From assembly GCF_018279165.1 (NCBI RefSeq), contig NZ_CP047289.1, positions 1,362,501-1,426,500 on the forward strand: a stretch of DNA of 64,000 nucleotides, in the 5' to 3' direction. Source of the stretch: Falsirhodobacter algicola (GTDB taxonomy: Bacteria > Pseudomonadota > Alphaproteobacteria > Rhodobacterales > Rhodobacteraceae). The translations under genes were made by a program, and so were the position numbers. Shown one piece after another: positions 1-8,286 of this stretch. A model generated the notes under the pieces. It saw only the letters and a list, made by a program, of their open reading frames with translations. It searched no databases and was not told where the DNA came from. The first letter of the stretch is position 1. Every line of letters begins with the position of its first letter.

Positions 1-1405
1 GGTGCCTGCGCCCGGCCGCGACCAGTTGGTAGGCCTGCGCGGGGCTGGTGATCCGTTCGAACTCGCGGTTCATTTCCGCCACCAGCGCCGGATCGTCCAG
101 CAGCAGCCCCAGTTCGGTGTTCATGAAGGCCGAACGCATGTCGTAATTGACCGACCCGATCAGCGTCCGCCGCCCGTCCATCACGAAAAGCTTGGTATGC
201 AGCAGATCGCGGCGCCCATCGCTGCGTGGCGGCGGCGCATATTCGAACATCCGCACCCCCGCCCGCAGCAGCCGGTGGCGGTAGCGGCCATAGGCCCCGA
301 ACACCACCACCTTGTCGGTGGAGCAGAGCGCGTTCGTCAGCATCTCCACCCGCACGCCGCGTTCGGCCAGCGCCGTCAGGATGCGCCCCCCTTCCATGCC
401 GGGCACGAAATAGGGCGTGACGAGGCGCAGATCGCGGTCCACCTCGTTCAGGATCTGCGGCAGGCGGTCCACGATCCACGGGCTGGTGCGGTGGCCATAG
501 GCCTTTTCGGGCGGATCGGCGATCAGCCGCGCCTGCCCGCCCGTATGGAAGGGCCGGTCCAGCACGCCATGGGGCAGACGCGCGACGAAGGCCCGCGCCG
601 CATCCGAGCGCGTCTTGCGATAGAGCCGGCGCCGGAAGGCGCGCGGCGACACGCGGGCCTTGGGCCAGAGCGTCAGCACCGGCAGCGAAAGGCCGAGGTT
701 CCAGAAGCTGTCGAAGCAGCCCTCCACCTCGCGCAGGACGGGGCCGGTCACGGCGGCGTCGATGTCGCGGGAATTGCGCTCGCCTCCGGCCAGCGCCTCG
801 AAGTAGGTGTCGCCGATGTTGCGCCCGCCGATGATGGCCAACTGCCCATCCACCACCCACATCTTGCCATGCATGCGGCGGTTGAAGCGAGACAGGCCCA
901 GAAGCATCTCGGTCGTGCGGCGCAGGATGTGGCCGCGGCTGCGGGTGGGATTGAAGAGGCGGATTTCCACCCCCGGATGCTGGTTCAGCGCCAGAAGCGT
1001 GCGCCCGAAACCCTGCGCGTTGATGTCATCGAGCAGGAGGCGCACCCGCACCCCCCGATCGGCGGCGCGCATGAGTTCGGCCAGCAGCAGGCTGCCGGTC
1101 AGATCGTTGCGCCAGATGTAGTACATCAGATCGATGCTGCGCCCGGCCATGCGGATGGATTGCAGCCGGGCGGCAAAGGCCTCGCGCCCGCCGGTCAGGC
1201 CCAAGGCCCCCGTACCCGGCCCGATCCGGTCCGCCAGCGCGTCCATCGGCGTCGGCGGCCCGGTGCGCGGCAGCACATGCGAGACATGGCCCCGCGCCCG
1301 TTCGGCCCAGCGCGTCCATGCGCGGAACGCAAGGGCCGACAGCACGAAGAACAGGGCGGTGATGGCGATCAGCCAAACCAGCCAGAACACGGCCTCCGCC
1401 CTCAT
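1..1405 (-). CDS. phospholipase D / cardiolipin synthase-like protein (C-terminus off window)
   Basis: Phosphatidyltransferase or phosphodiesterase of the PLD superfamily, probably making cardiolipin or a related phospholipid at the inner membrane. The frame starts at ATG 1405 and runs open to the window edge, giving 468 visible residues. Residues about 3-25 form one hydrophobic segment. Both HKD motifs are visible: HGKMWVVDG with His near 179 and HTKLFVMDG with His near 403, each followed by the usual Gly-Gly/Ser-x-Asn tail. The ATG overlaps the stop of the upstream endonuclease-family gene (ATGA), so the two are translationally coupled. The family call is secure. Cardiolipin synthase rather than another PLD-type enzyme is inferred from the N-terminal membrane anchor and two-HKD layout. 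Only the last residues are missing. Confidence 0.88.
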   Translation of the reverse strand, partial: MRAEAVFWLVWLIAITALFFVLSALAFRAWTRWAERARGHVSHVLPRTGPPTPMDALADRIGPGTGALGLTGGREAFAARLQSIRMAGRSIDLMYYIWRNDLTGSLLLAELMRAADRGVRVRLLLDDINAQGFGRTLLALNQHPGVEIRLFNPTRSRGHILRRTTEMLLGLSRFNRRMHGKMWVVDGQLAIIGGRNIGDTYFEALAGGERNSRDIDAAVTGPVLREVEGCFDSFWNLGLSLPVLTLWPKARVSPRAFRRRLYRKTRSDAARAFVARLPHGVLDRPFHTGGQARLIADPPEKAYGHRTSPWIVDRLPQILNEVDRDLRLVTPYFVPGMEGGRILTALAERGVRVEMLTNALCSTDKVVVFGAYGRYRHRLLRAGVRMFEYAPPPRSDGRRDLLHTKLFVMDGRRTLIGSVNYDMRSAFMNTELGLLLDDPALVAEMNREFERITSPAQAYQLVAAGRRH

Positions 1406-2106
1406 GCCTCGTCCAGATGCAGAACGGCGCGGACGGGCAGATGGTCCGATGCGCGGCGCGACAGGGGCGAGACATGCGCCGCGAAGGAGGAGATGCGCCC
1501 CCGGCTCAGCATGATGCGGTCCAGCGGCAGCACCGGGAAGGGCGCGGGGAAGCTGGCGATGGTCGGGCTGTGCGGGAAATGCGGCAAAAAGCGTTTCAGC
1601 GTCCATTTGCCGTGGCGCCATTCGTTCATGTCGCCCATCAGCACGGTGGAGCGATCCGACATCGCCGCGATCCGGTCGAGGATGACGGTCGATTGCCGCA
1701 GCCTTGCCTGCCCCAGCAGCGCCAGATGGGTGCCGATGGCCCGCAGCGGCGCCCCGCGCACCGAAAGGTCGGCCACGACCGCGCCCCGCGCCTCCAGCCC
1801 CGGCAGGGGGATGGTCTGCACATCCTCGATCTCCACCCCGTCGCGGACCAGCATGACGTTGCCGTGCCAGCCATGCGACAGCGGGCGGCCCTGCACCTCG
1901 ACGCGGCGCAGCCCCAGATCGCGGCGCATCGCCTCGAGGTCCAGAAGGCCGCGGCGGTCGCCGAAGCGGGCATCGGCCTCCTGAAGGCAGACGATATCGG
2001 CCTCCATCTCGGCGATCACGGCGGCGATGCGGGCCAGATCGCGGCGACGGTCGATCCCGATGCCCTTGTGGATGTTGTAGGACGCCACCGTCACATCGTG
2101 CATCAT
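1402..2106 (-). CDS. endonuclease/exonuclease/phosphatase family protein
   Basis: A DNase I-fold metal-dependent phosphoesterase of about 234 residues. Visible family motifs are YNIHKG near the N-terminus (metal-site Asn), LQEAD (catalytic Glu), GDMNEW and the C-terminal SDHLPV (Asp-His). No signal peptide is evident. The substrate cannot be read from sequence: members act on DNA, inositol phosphates or phospholipid headgroups. I place the start at ATG 2106 (a second ATG follows at 2103). The frame is open to a GTG at 2133, but that would put a strong hairpin inside the coding region. The gene is coupled by a 4-base overlap to a PLD-type phospholipid enzyme, and the same two-gene pairing suggests a lipid-related role, which is inference. 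Confidence 0.82.
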   Translation of the reverse strand: MMHDVTVASYNIHKGIGIDRRRDLARIAAVIAEMEADIVCLQEADARFGDRRGLLDLEAMRRDLGLRRVEVQGRPLSHGWHGNVMLVRDGVEIEDVQTIPLPGLEARGAVVADLSVRGAPLRAIGTHLALLGQARLRQSTVILDRIAAMSDRSTVLMGDMNEWRHGKWTLKRFLPHFPHSPTIASFPAPFPVLPLDRIMLSRGRISSFAAHVSPLSRRASDHLPVRAVLHLDEA

Positions 2107-2110
2107 TGGG

Positions 2111-2137
2111 TTCCGTGCTGCCATCTTCAGCACGGAA
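2111..2137. repeat. perfect 10-bp inverted repeat, hairpin between two minus-strand genes
   Basis: TTCCGTGCTG (2111-2120) and CAGCACGGAA (2128-2137) are exact reverse complements around a 7-base loop. The hairpin lies between the ABC transporter stop (2166) and the endonuclease-family start (2106). It has no T-tract on either side, so it looks more like an RNA-processing or stability element, or a weak Rho-assisted terminator, than a classical terminator. It sits just upstream of the likely start codon and could also limit ribosome access. Confidence 0.55.
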
Positions 2138-2165
2138 TATGGGGCGCGGGGCCCCTCAGGGCAAA

Positions 2166-3869
2166 TCAGGCCGCCGAGAGCCGGACATACCGCCCGCCCG
2201 ATGCCTCGAGCTGGGCATGGGTGCCCATCTCGGTGACGCGGCCATCTTCCATCACGACGATGCGGTCGGCATGGCGGATCGTGGCAAGGCGGTGCGCGAT
2301 GATCAGCGTGGTGCGCCCGACCGACAGCGCATCGAGCGCGGCCTGAATCTCGCGCTCCGTCTCGGTGTCGAGGGCGGAGGTCGCCTCGTCGAGGATGAGG
2401 ATCGGCGGGTTCTTCAGGAAGGCGCGGGCGATGGCCACGCGCTGCTTCTGCCCGCCCGACAGCATGACGCCCCGTTCGCCCACCACCGTATCCAGCCCCT
2501 CGGGCAGGCCTGCGATCATGGGGGCAAGCTGGGCGCGGCGGGCGGCCTCGATGATCTGATCCTCGGTGGCGGCCAGATCGCCATAGGCGATGTTCTCGCG
2601 CAGCGTGCCGCCGAACAGGAACACGTCCTGACTGACGATGCCGATATTGCGGCGCAGGCTGGCAACCGTCATCGCCCGCAGATCGGTTCCGTCGATGGTG
2701 ATGCGCCCGGCGGTCGGATCATAGAAGCGCGGCACCAGCGCCAGCAGCGTCGTCTTGCCCGCACCCGACGGGCCGACGAAGGCCAGCGTCTCGCCGGGGC
2801 GCACGTCGATGGAGACACCCTTCAGGATCTCGCGGCCGCTCTCGTAGCCGAAATGCAGATCCTCGAAGCGGATGGCGCCGGTCAGATCGCCCGCCTCCCG
2901 CGCGCCGGGCAGATCGGCGATCTCCGGCTCGATATCCATCAACTCCTTGTAGCGGGCGAACCCGGCGATGCCGCGGGGATAGATCTCGATCACCGAGGCG
3001 ATCTTCTCCAGCGGGCGGAAGAACACGCCCACCAGCAGAAGGAAGGCGACGAACCCGCCAGCCGACAATTCCCCGCGCAGCACGAACCATGCGCCGGTCA
3101 CCATCGCCATGACCTGCACCGCCCGCATCCCCATGTAGTTGAGCGAGACGGTCTGCGCCATCACCCGGTAGGCCGCGAGCTTGGTGTCGCGATAGGCGGT
3201 GTTGTCGCGGGCGAAGAGCGTCTTTTCATGCTCTTCGTTGGCAAAGGCCTTCACGACGCGGATGCCGCCCACATTCTCCTCCAGGCGCACGTTGAAATCG
3301 GCGACGCGGGCATAGATGGCGCGGAAGGTCCGCGTCATGCGCCCGCCGAAATAGATCACCAGCGTCACCGTCGCGGGCACGATCAGCGCCGTGATCAGCG
3401 CCAGATCGAGATGGATCATCGCCATCAGCACGAAGGCCCCGACGAAGGTCATCACCGCGATGAACAAATCCTCGGGGCCGTGATGGGCAACCTCGCCGAT
3501 CTCTTCGAGATCGCGGGTGACGCGGGCCACCAGCTTGCCCGTGCGCTGTTTGTCGAAATAGCTGAAGGAGAGTTTCTGAAGATGCTCGAAGGCACGGCGG
3601 CGCATTTCGGTTTCGATGTTGATGCCCAGCATGTGGCCCCAATAGGTCACGACCGCCATCAGCCCCGAGTTGAAGAGATACACCACCAGCAGCCCCGCCG
3701 CCGCCAGCACCGTCAGCCCCAGATCCCCCTGCGGCAAGAGCACGTCGATGAAGCCCTTGATCGCAAGGGGGAAGGCCAGTTCCAGCACCCCCGACAGGAT
3801 GGCGCAGCCGAAATCGACGAAGAACAGCGTCATCCACGGGCGGTAATAGGAGAAGAATTCGCGCAGCAT
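2166..3869 (-). CDS. ABC transporter, fused permease and ATPase (MsbA-type half transporter)
   Basis: A 567-residue type IV exporter half-molecule expected to work as a homodimer in the inner membrane. The N-terminal ~300 residues hold six hydrophobic segments with the coupling sequence FSYFDKQRTGKL. The ATPase domain shows Walker A GPSGAGKTT, Q-loop SQDVFLFGG, signature LSGGQKQR, Walker B LILDEATSALD with catalytic Glu, and H-loop IAHRLATI, so it is complete. The start at ATG 3869 has a strong GGAGG just upstream. It lies 61 bases downstream of macB on the same strand. The substrate is unknown: lipid or drug export are the family norms, and the linked PLD-type gene makes a lipid substrate reasonable but unproven. 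Confidence 0.9.
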   Translation of the reverse strand: MLREFFSYYRPWMTLFFVDFGCAILSGVLELAFPLAIKGFIDVLLPQGDLGLTVLAAAGLLVVYLFNSGLMAVVTYWGHMLGINIETEMRRRAFEHLQKLSFSYFDKQRTGKLVARVTRDLEEIGEVAHHGPEDLFIAVMTFVGAFVLMAMIHLDLALITALIVPATVTLVIYFGGRMTRTFRAIYARVADFNVRLEENVGGIRVVKAFANEEHEKTLFARDNTAYRDTKLAAYRVMAQTVSLNYMGMRAVQVMAMVTGAWFVLRGELSAGGFVAFLLLVGVFFRPLEKIASVIEIYPRGIAGFARYKELMDIEPEIADLPGAREAGDLTGAIRFEDLHFGYESGREILKGVSIDVRPGETLAFVGPSGAGKTTLLALVPRFYDPTAGRITIDGTDLRAMTVASLRRNIGIVSQDVFLFGGTLRENIAYGDLAATEDQIIEAARRAQLAPMIAGLPEGLDTVVGERGVMLSGGQKQRVAIARAFLKNPPILILDEATSALDTETEREIQAALDALSVGRTTLIIAHRLATIRHADRIVVMEDGRVTEMGTHAQLEASGGRYVRLSAA

Positions 3870-3930
3870 CGGGGCCTCCGGTCTCTGGATGCCCCAAGTC
3901 CCTAAGGGGCGGGCGGGCGCGATGCCAGCC

Positions 3931-5862
3931 CTATTCCCGTGTCAGCGCCTCCACCGGATCGAGGCGGGATGCGGCGCGCGCCGGCAAGAAGCCGAACGTC
4001 ACCCCGATCACCGAGGAGGAGAGCACCGCCACCACGATGGATGTGGTGGAATAGATGAGGCTCGTATCGGGCATCGCCAGCGTCACCACCCGCCCAAGGC
4101 CGAGCGCCAGCGCGATCCCGAGGATGCCGCCCAGAAGGCAGACGAGCACCGCCTCGATCAGGAACTGCGTGACGATGTCGGCCCGCCGGGCGCCCACCGC
4201 GATGCGCACCCCGATCTCCTTCGTGCGTTCCGTCACGGAGACGAGCATGATGTTCATCACCCCCACCCCGCCCACGAAAAGCGAGATGACCGCGATCCCC
4301 GCGATCAGCAGCGTCAGCGTCTGCGTGGTGGAGGTGATCGCCTCGCGGATCGTGTCGGTGTTCGTGAGGAAGAAATCCTCCTTGCCGTGCCGCGTGGTCA
4401 GAAGCTGGGTGATCAGCGCCTCGGCGGTGTCCATCTCGAAATCGTCCGACACGCGGACCGAGATGGAGTTGACGTAATCCTGCCCCGACAGCCGCGACAT
4501 TGCCGTGGTGTAGGGGATGAAGAGGTTGAGCGAGGAGCGCGGCCCGAAGCTGGTGCCCGACGCCTCCACCACGCCGACGATGCGCACGGGCACGCGGCCC
4601 ATCATCACCACCTGCCCCACCGGGTCGGCCTTGTCGAAGATCGATTCCGCGCCGTCGGTGTCGATCACCGCCTCCTGCGCGTGGCGGGCGACGGCATCGG
4701 CGTCGAAGGTGCTGCCGGCGGTGGTGGTGAAGGCGCGGGCAGTGAAATATTCCTCGCCGACGCCGGTCACGCTGGCCGATACCTCGGTCGCGCCGTAGCG
4801 GATGGTCGCGCTGCTCGATACCGTGGGGGAAACGCCCGCCGCATAGGGCTGCACCGCCAGCGCGGCCGCATCCTCGGCCGTGAGCGATCGGACGCGGCTG
4901 GCGTCGCGGTTGCCAAAGCCCGAGCCGTTGCGGATGTCGATCGTGTTCGATCCGATGTTGGAGATGGAGGCCAGCACCTGCTGCTGACTGCCCGAGCCCA
5001 GCGCCACCACCGACACGACCGAGGCGATGCCGATGATGATCCCCAGCATCGTCAGAAAGCTGCGCATCCGGTGCGCCGCCATCGCCTTCAGCGCCATGAC
5101 GAAGGCCTCGCGCAGCCGGTCGAGGCCCGGTGCCAGCGCCCGGCGCCCCTGCGGCGCGGTGCGGGGAACTCCCGCCACCCCGCCCCGGCTGTCGGAGATG
5201 ATGCGCCCGTCCTTCATCTCCACCACCCGTTCGCACATGGCGGCGATGCCCGGATCGTGGGTGACGATGACGATGGTGTGCCCTTCGGCGTGCAGTTCCT
5301 GCAAGAGACGCATCAGTTCGGCCCCCGACGCGCTGTCGAGCGCGCCCGTGGGTTCGTCCGCAAGGATCACCTCGCCGCCGTTCATCAACGCCCGCGCGAC
5401 CGAGACGCGCTGCTGCTGGCCGCCCGACAGCTCTCCGGGGCGGTGATCCAGACGTTCGCCAAGGCCGAGGCGGGTCAGGAGCGCCCGCGCCCGGTCCCGC
5501 CGGTCGGCCCGCGCCATGCCCTTATAGACGGCCGGAACCTCCACATTGCCCACCGCATCCAGATCGCCCAGAAGCTGATACCGCTGAAAGATGAAGCCGA
5601 AATGCTCGCGCCGCAATTCGGCCAGATCGTCGGGGGCCAGCGCCCCGATCTCCCGCCCCGAAAAGCGGTAGGTGCCCGCATTCGGCCGGTCGAGGAAACC
5701 GAGGATGTTCATCAGCGTCGATTTCCCCGACCCCGATTGCCCGACGATGGCCAGCATCTCGCCCGCGCCGATATCCAGATCGACATCCTTCAGCACCGCG
5801 ATGCGCTGATCGCCGGCGGCGTATTCGCGGCGGATGCCGCGCAGGCTGATGAGCGGTTCCAT
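3931..5862 (-). CDS. macB: MacB-type ABC transporter (ATPase fused to FtsX-like permease)
   Basis: A 643-residue mechanotransmission ABC protein. The ATPase domain comes first (about 1-225), with Walker A GQSGSGKST at residues 41-49, signature LSGGQQQR, Walker B LADEPTGALD and H-loop THD. A linker follows, then a transmembrane helix near residues 265-290 (RSFLTMLGIIIGIASVV), a large periplasmic MacB_PCD domain, and three C-terminal helices including the FtsX-type segment AGIAVISLFVGGVGVMNIM. This is the standard MacB order and length. Together with the adaptor encoded 3 bases upstream it should form a tripartite efflux pump driving periplasmic substrates out through a TolC-like channel. No outer-membrane factor is encoded here. 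The substrate may be a macrolide, peptide, lipid or siderophore. Confidence 0.9.
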   Translation of the reverse strand: MEPLISLRGIRREYAAGDQRIAVLKDVDLDIGAGEMLAIVGQSGSGKSTLMNILGFLDRPNAGTYRFSGREIGALAPDDLAELRREHFGFIFQRYQLLGDLDAVGNVEVPAVYKGMARADRRDRARALLTRLGLGERLDHRPGELSGGQQQRVSVARALMNGGEVILADEPTGALDSASGAELMRLLQELHAEGHTIVIVTHDPGIAAMCERVVEMKDGRIISDSRGGVAGVPRTAPQGRRALAPGLDRLREAFVMALKAMAAHRMRSFLTMLGIIIGIASVVSVVALGSGSQQQVLASISNIGSNTIDIRNGSGFGNRDASRVRSLTAEDAAALAVQPYAAGVSPTVSSSATIRYGATEVSASVTGVGEEYFTARAFTTTAGSTFDADAVARHAQEAVIDTDGAESIFDKADPVGQVVMMGRVPVRIVGVVEASGTSFGPRSSLNLFIPYTTAMSRLSGQDYVNSISVRVSDDFEMDTAEALITQLLTTRHGKEDFFLTNTDTIREAITSTTQTLTLLIAGIAVISLFVGGVGVMNIMLVSVTERTKEIGVRIAVGARRADIVTQFLIEAVLVCLLGGILGIALALGLGRVVTLAMPDTSLIYSTTSIVVAVLSSSVIGVTFGFLPARAASRLDPVEALTRE

Positions 5863-5865
5863 GCC

Positions 5866-7071
5866 TCAGAGGCCCATCGGCCCGCGGGGACCGCCGCCGC
5901 CCGGACCGCCGCCCGGCCCGTTGCCCGTCCGCACCGCCCGCGCCAGCCCCGCCGCCGCGCCCGAGGCGAGGACGCGCTCCCCCTCCTCCAGCCCGTCCGT
6001 GATCTCGGCCACGACGTTGTTGTTCAGCCCGACTTCGATGCGGCGCGGCTCGGCGATCCCGTCCTTCAGCACCTGCACGGTGTAGCGCCCGTCGCGCCCC
6101 TTGGCGCCCAGCGCCGCCGAAGGCAGCGTCACCACGCCCTCGGCCGATTGCAGCGCGATCTGCACCTCGGCGGTCATGCCGATGCGCAGGACGCCATCCT
6201 CGTTCGTCACATCGAAGAGGCCGTTGTAATAGATCGCCTCGTCGGTGGAGATGTCGTCGCTGTCCTCGATGTCCGAAGGGGCGGGTTCGATCTGGCGCAC
6301 CACCGCGTGGAAGGTCCGCTCCGGCGCGCCGAGGATGGTGAAGCTGACATTCTGCCCCGGCGCGACGCGGACCACGTCCGCCTCGGAGATCTCGGCATTG
6401 ACCACCATGTTGTGCAGATCGGCCAGCTTGACGATGGTCGGCGCGGATTGGTTGGCGTTCACCGTCTGGCCTTCCTTGGTGACGATCGCCACCACCGTGC
6501 CATCCATCGGGGCGGTGATGCGCGTACGCTCCAGTTCCACCTCGGCGCTGGCGACGGCGATTTCGGCATCGTCGCGGCTGGCGCGCAGCTCGTCCACGGT
6601 GGCGGCGGCGATGGCGGCATCGGCCACGGCCTGCTCGAACGTCTCCACCGTCAGGCTGCCGACCTTGGACAGACGCTCCGACCGGGCGCGGACCTGTTCG
6701 GCCAACGTCAGGCTCGCCTCGGCCGAAGCGATCTGCGCCTCGATCCCGGCGAGCGAGGCCTTGGCCTGCGCGACCGCGTTCTCCTGATCCTGACTGTCGA
6801 TCCGGGCGATCAGATCGCCCTGCCGGACCTCTTGGCCCAGCGCCACGGCCAGTTCCACCACCTCGCCCGACACCCGCGCCCCCACGCTGACGAGCGAGGA
6901 GCTTTCCACCTGCCCCGAGGCCAGCACGTTCAGCGTCACGTCCCCGCGCCGCGCGGCATAGCTTGCGGGCGGGGCTGCGTCCTCTTCCGTCCCCTTCAGC
7001 CACAGATACCCGCCCGCGCCCAGCGCGGCGATCATCACCAGCGCGGCGATCCACAGCTTGCGTGCCTTCAT
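5866..7071 (-). CDS. macA: MacA-type periplasmic adaptor subunit (RND/HlyD family)
   Basis: Membrane-fusion adaptor of a tripartite efflux system, 401 residues. An uncleaved N-terminal anchor (IAALVMIAALGAGGYLWL) is followed by a biotinyl-lipoyl-like half-domain, a helical hairpin rich in Ala/Glu/Arg (about 85-180), the second lipoyl half, and beta-barrel and membrane-proximal domains. The C-terminus is a Gly/Pro-rich tail. I start at ATG 7071 because GGAAGGG lies at proper spacing and the hydrophobic anchor begins at residue 6. The longer open frame back to 7206 adds an Arg-rich stretch with no ribosome site. The stop is 3 bases from the macB start, so the two are co-translated. Confidence 0.88.
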   Translation of the reverse strand: MKARKLWIAALVMIAALGAGGYLWLKGTEEDAAPPASYAARRGDVTLNVLASGQVESSSLVSVGARVSGEVVELAVALGQEVRQGDLIARIDSQDQENAVAQAKASLAGIEAQIASAEASLTLAEQVRARSERLSKVGSLTVETFEQAVADAAIAAATVDELRASRDDAEIAVASAEVELERTRITAPMDGTVVAIVTKEGQTVNANQSAPTIVKLADLHNMVVNAEISEADVVRVAPGQNVSFTILGAPERTFHAVVRQIEPAPSDIEDSDDISTDEAIYYNGLFDVTNEDGVLRIGMTAEVQIALQSAEGVVTLPSAALGAKGRDGRYTVQVLKDGIAEPRRIEVGLNNNVVAEITDGLEEGERVLASGAAAGLARAVRTGNGPGGGPGGGGPRGPMGL

Positions 7072-7125
7072 CCGGCCCTTCCATCCATTCCCAGGGGTCA
7101 TTCTGTCCTGATACGCGCGCGCGCG

Positions 7126-7159
7126 CCATATCCGTCGCGGAACCCTGCGTCCGATATGG
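7126..7159. promoter_or_regulatory. inverted repeat in divergent intergenic region, possible operator
   Basis: CCATATC (7126-7132) and GATATGG (7153-7159) are exact inverted 7-mers 20 bases apart. They lie in the 121-base gap between macA (minus) and the glycosidase-like gene (plus). The spacing suits a dimeric regulator or two half-sites rather than a terminator hairpin. An alternating CG run lies immediately to the left (about 7114-7126). No regulator gene is adjacent, so its function is unproven. Confidence 0.35.
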
Positions 7160-7192
7160 GAATTGACCCCAAGGCAACCGGACGAGGATCTG

Positions 7193-8209
7193 ATGACCCT
7201 AGACATGCACGAGGCGCGGCGAATGCTGGCCGCGGCGGATCAAGGCGATCACACCGCGGCGGCGGGCCAGCCGCAGGACGCGCTGATCTCGGCCTTTGCG
7301 GTATCGGCGCTGGCCGAGACGCGGCCGGACCGCGCTTGGGCCGAACTGATGCGGCTTCTGGCCGCGCAATGGCCCGACGGAATGATCCCGCACCTCATCT
7401 ATCACCAAGCGGGCGGTGCCTTTCCCGGCAGCGGGCTGTGGGTGACGGGGCGGCCGGTCACGACATCGGGGCTGACGGCGCTGCCGATCCTTGGGACGGT
7501 GCTGCGGCGGCTGCACGGGCAAGCGCCCGATCCGGCCCTCGCCCGCGCGGCGCTGACCGTGATCGACCGCTGGCACGGCTGGTTCGGCACCCACCGCGAT
7601 CCGCACGGCACCGGCCTTGCCGCCATCATCCATCCGTGGGAATCCGCGCGCCCCGCCGCGGCCGATTGGGATGCCGCCTTCGCCCGCGTTCCGGTCGAAG
7701 GCGTGGAAGCCTATCTTCCCGCCGGGGCCGGCCCCGAACAAGCGCGCGCGGTCTGGCTGATCGAACGCTTCCGCTCGCTTGGATGGGAAACGACGGAACT
7801 GCACGACACCTCCCCCTTCTGCGTCGTCGATCCGGGGCTGAACGCCGTGCTGATCCGCAGTTGCGACGATCTTGCCGCCCTTGCCGAAGAGTTGAACCAA
7901 CCGGAGATCGCCGAGGGCAACCGCACCATCGCCGCTCGCGCCCGAGAGGCGATGACCGATCTGGCCCAAGGCGGGCGCTATGCCCCGCTGGACCGGATCA
8001 CGGGGCAGCTGATCGACAGCCGCTCGGCCGGGACGGTCCTTCCGGGCTGGGCGGGCCTGCCGGTCGGCGCCGATCATCACGGCCCGGTGGAGCCGTGGGC
8101 GGCGGATCTGCTGGGCCTCTCGCCGCCGCAGGGGGAGGATCTTCTGACCGCCGCCGTGATCGCGGGAGGGTTCCACCGCGCCGACGCCCCGGCCGGGAAA
8201 ACCGTCTGA
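7193..8209 (+). CDS. six-hairpin glycosidase-like protein, shortened
   Basis: A 338-residue cytoplasmic protein resembling the MGH1/GH63-like (alpha/alpha)6 glycosidase group. Recognisable stretches are AQWPDGMIPHLIYH, TSGLTALPILG, DPHGTGLAAIIHPWES, PFCVVDPGLNAVLIR, and a C-terminal segment with SRSAGTVLPGW. In this family the first motif is usually a Trp-rich WDWDSAF-type stretch. Here the corresponding region reads QPQDALISAF, with no aromatic cluster. Typical members run past 400 residues, with a further C-terminal catalytic-looking segment that is absent here. The start at ATG 7193 follows GAGGA at good spacing; the earlier TTG at 7163 has no such site. It may be a degraded or non-catalytic relative. 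The substrate is not predictable. Confidence 0.65.
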   Translation: MTLDMHEARRMLAAADQGDHTAAAGQPQDALISAFAVSALAETRPDRAWAELMRLLAAQWPDGMIPHLIYHQAGGAFPGSGLWVTGRPVTTSGLTALPILGTVLRRLHGQAPDPALARAALTVIDRWHGWFGTHRDPHGTGLAAIIHPWESARPAAADWDAAFARVPVEGVEAYLPAGAGPEQARAVWLIERFRSLGWETTELHDTSPFCVVDPGLNAVLIRSCDDLAALAEELNQPEIAEGNRTIAARAREAMTDLAQGGRYAPLDRITGQLIDSRSAGTVLPGWAGLPVGADHHGPVEPWAADLLGLSPPQGEDLLTAAVIAGGFHRADAPAGKTV

Positions 8210-8286
8210 ACGCGCGCCGGGGGGCTTTTCTTTGCGGCCCGCAGGCAACACATTCGGGCCAGACGCCGCAACCACGGAGCATCCGC

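Noticed and set aside
7114-7126. Alternating CG tract that could form Z-DNA
   Set aside because: Short, and expected by chance in a high-GC genome.
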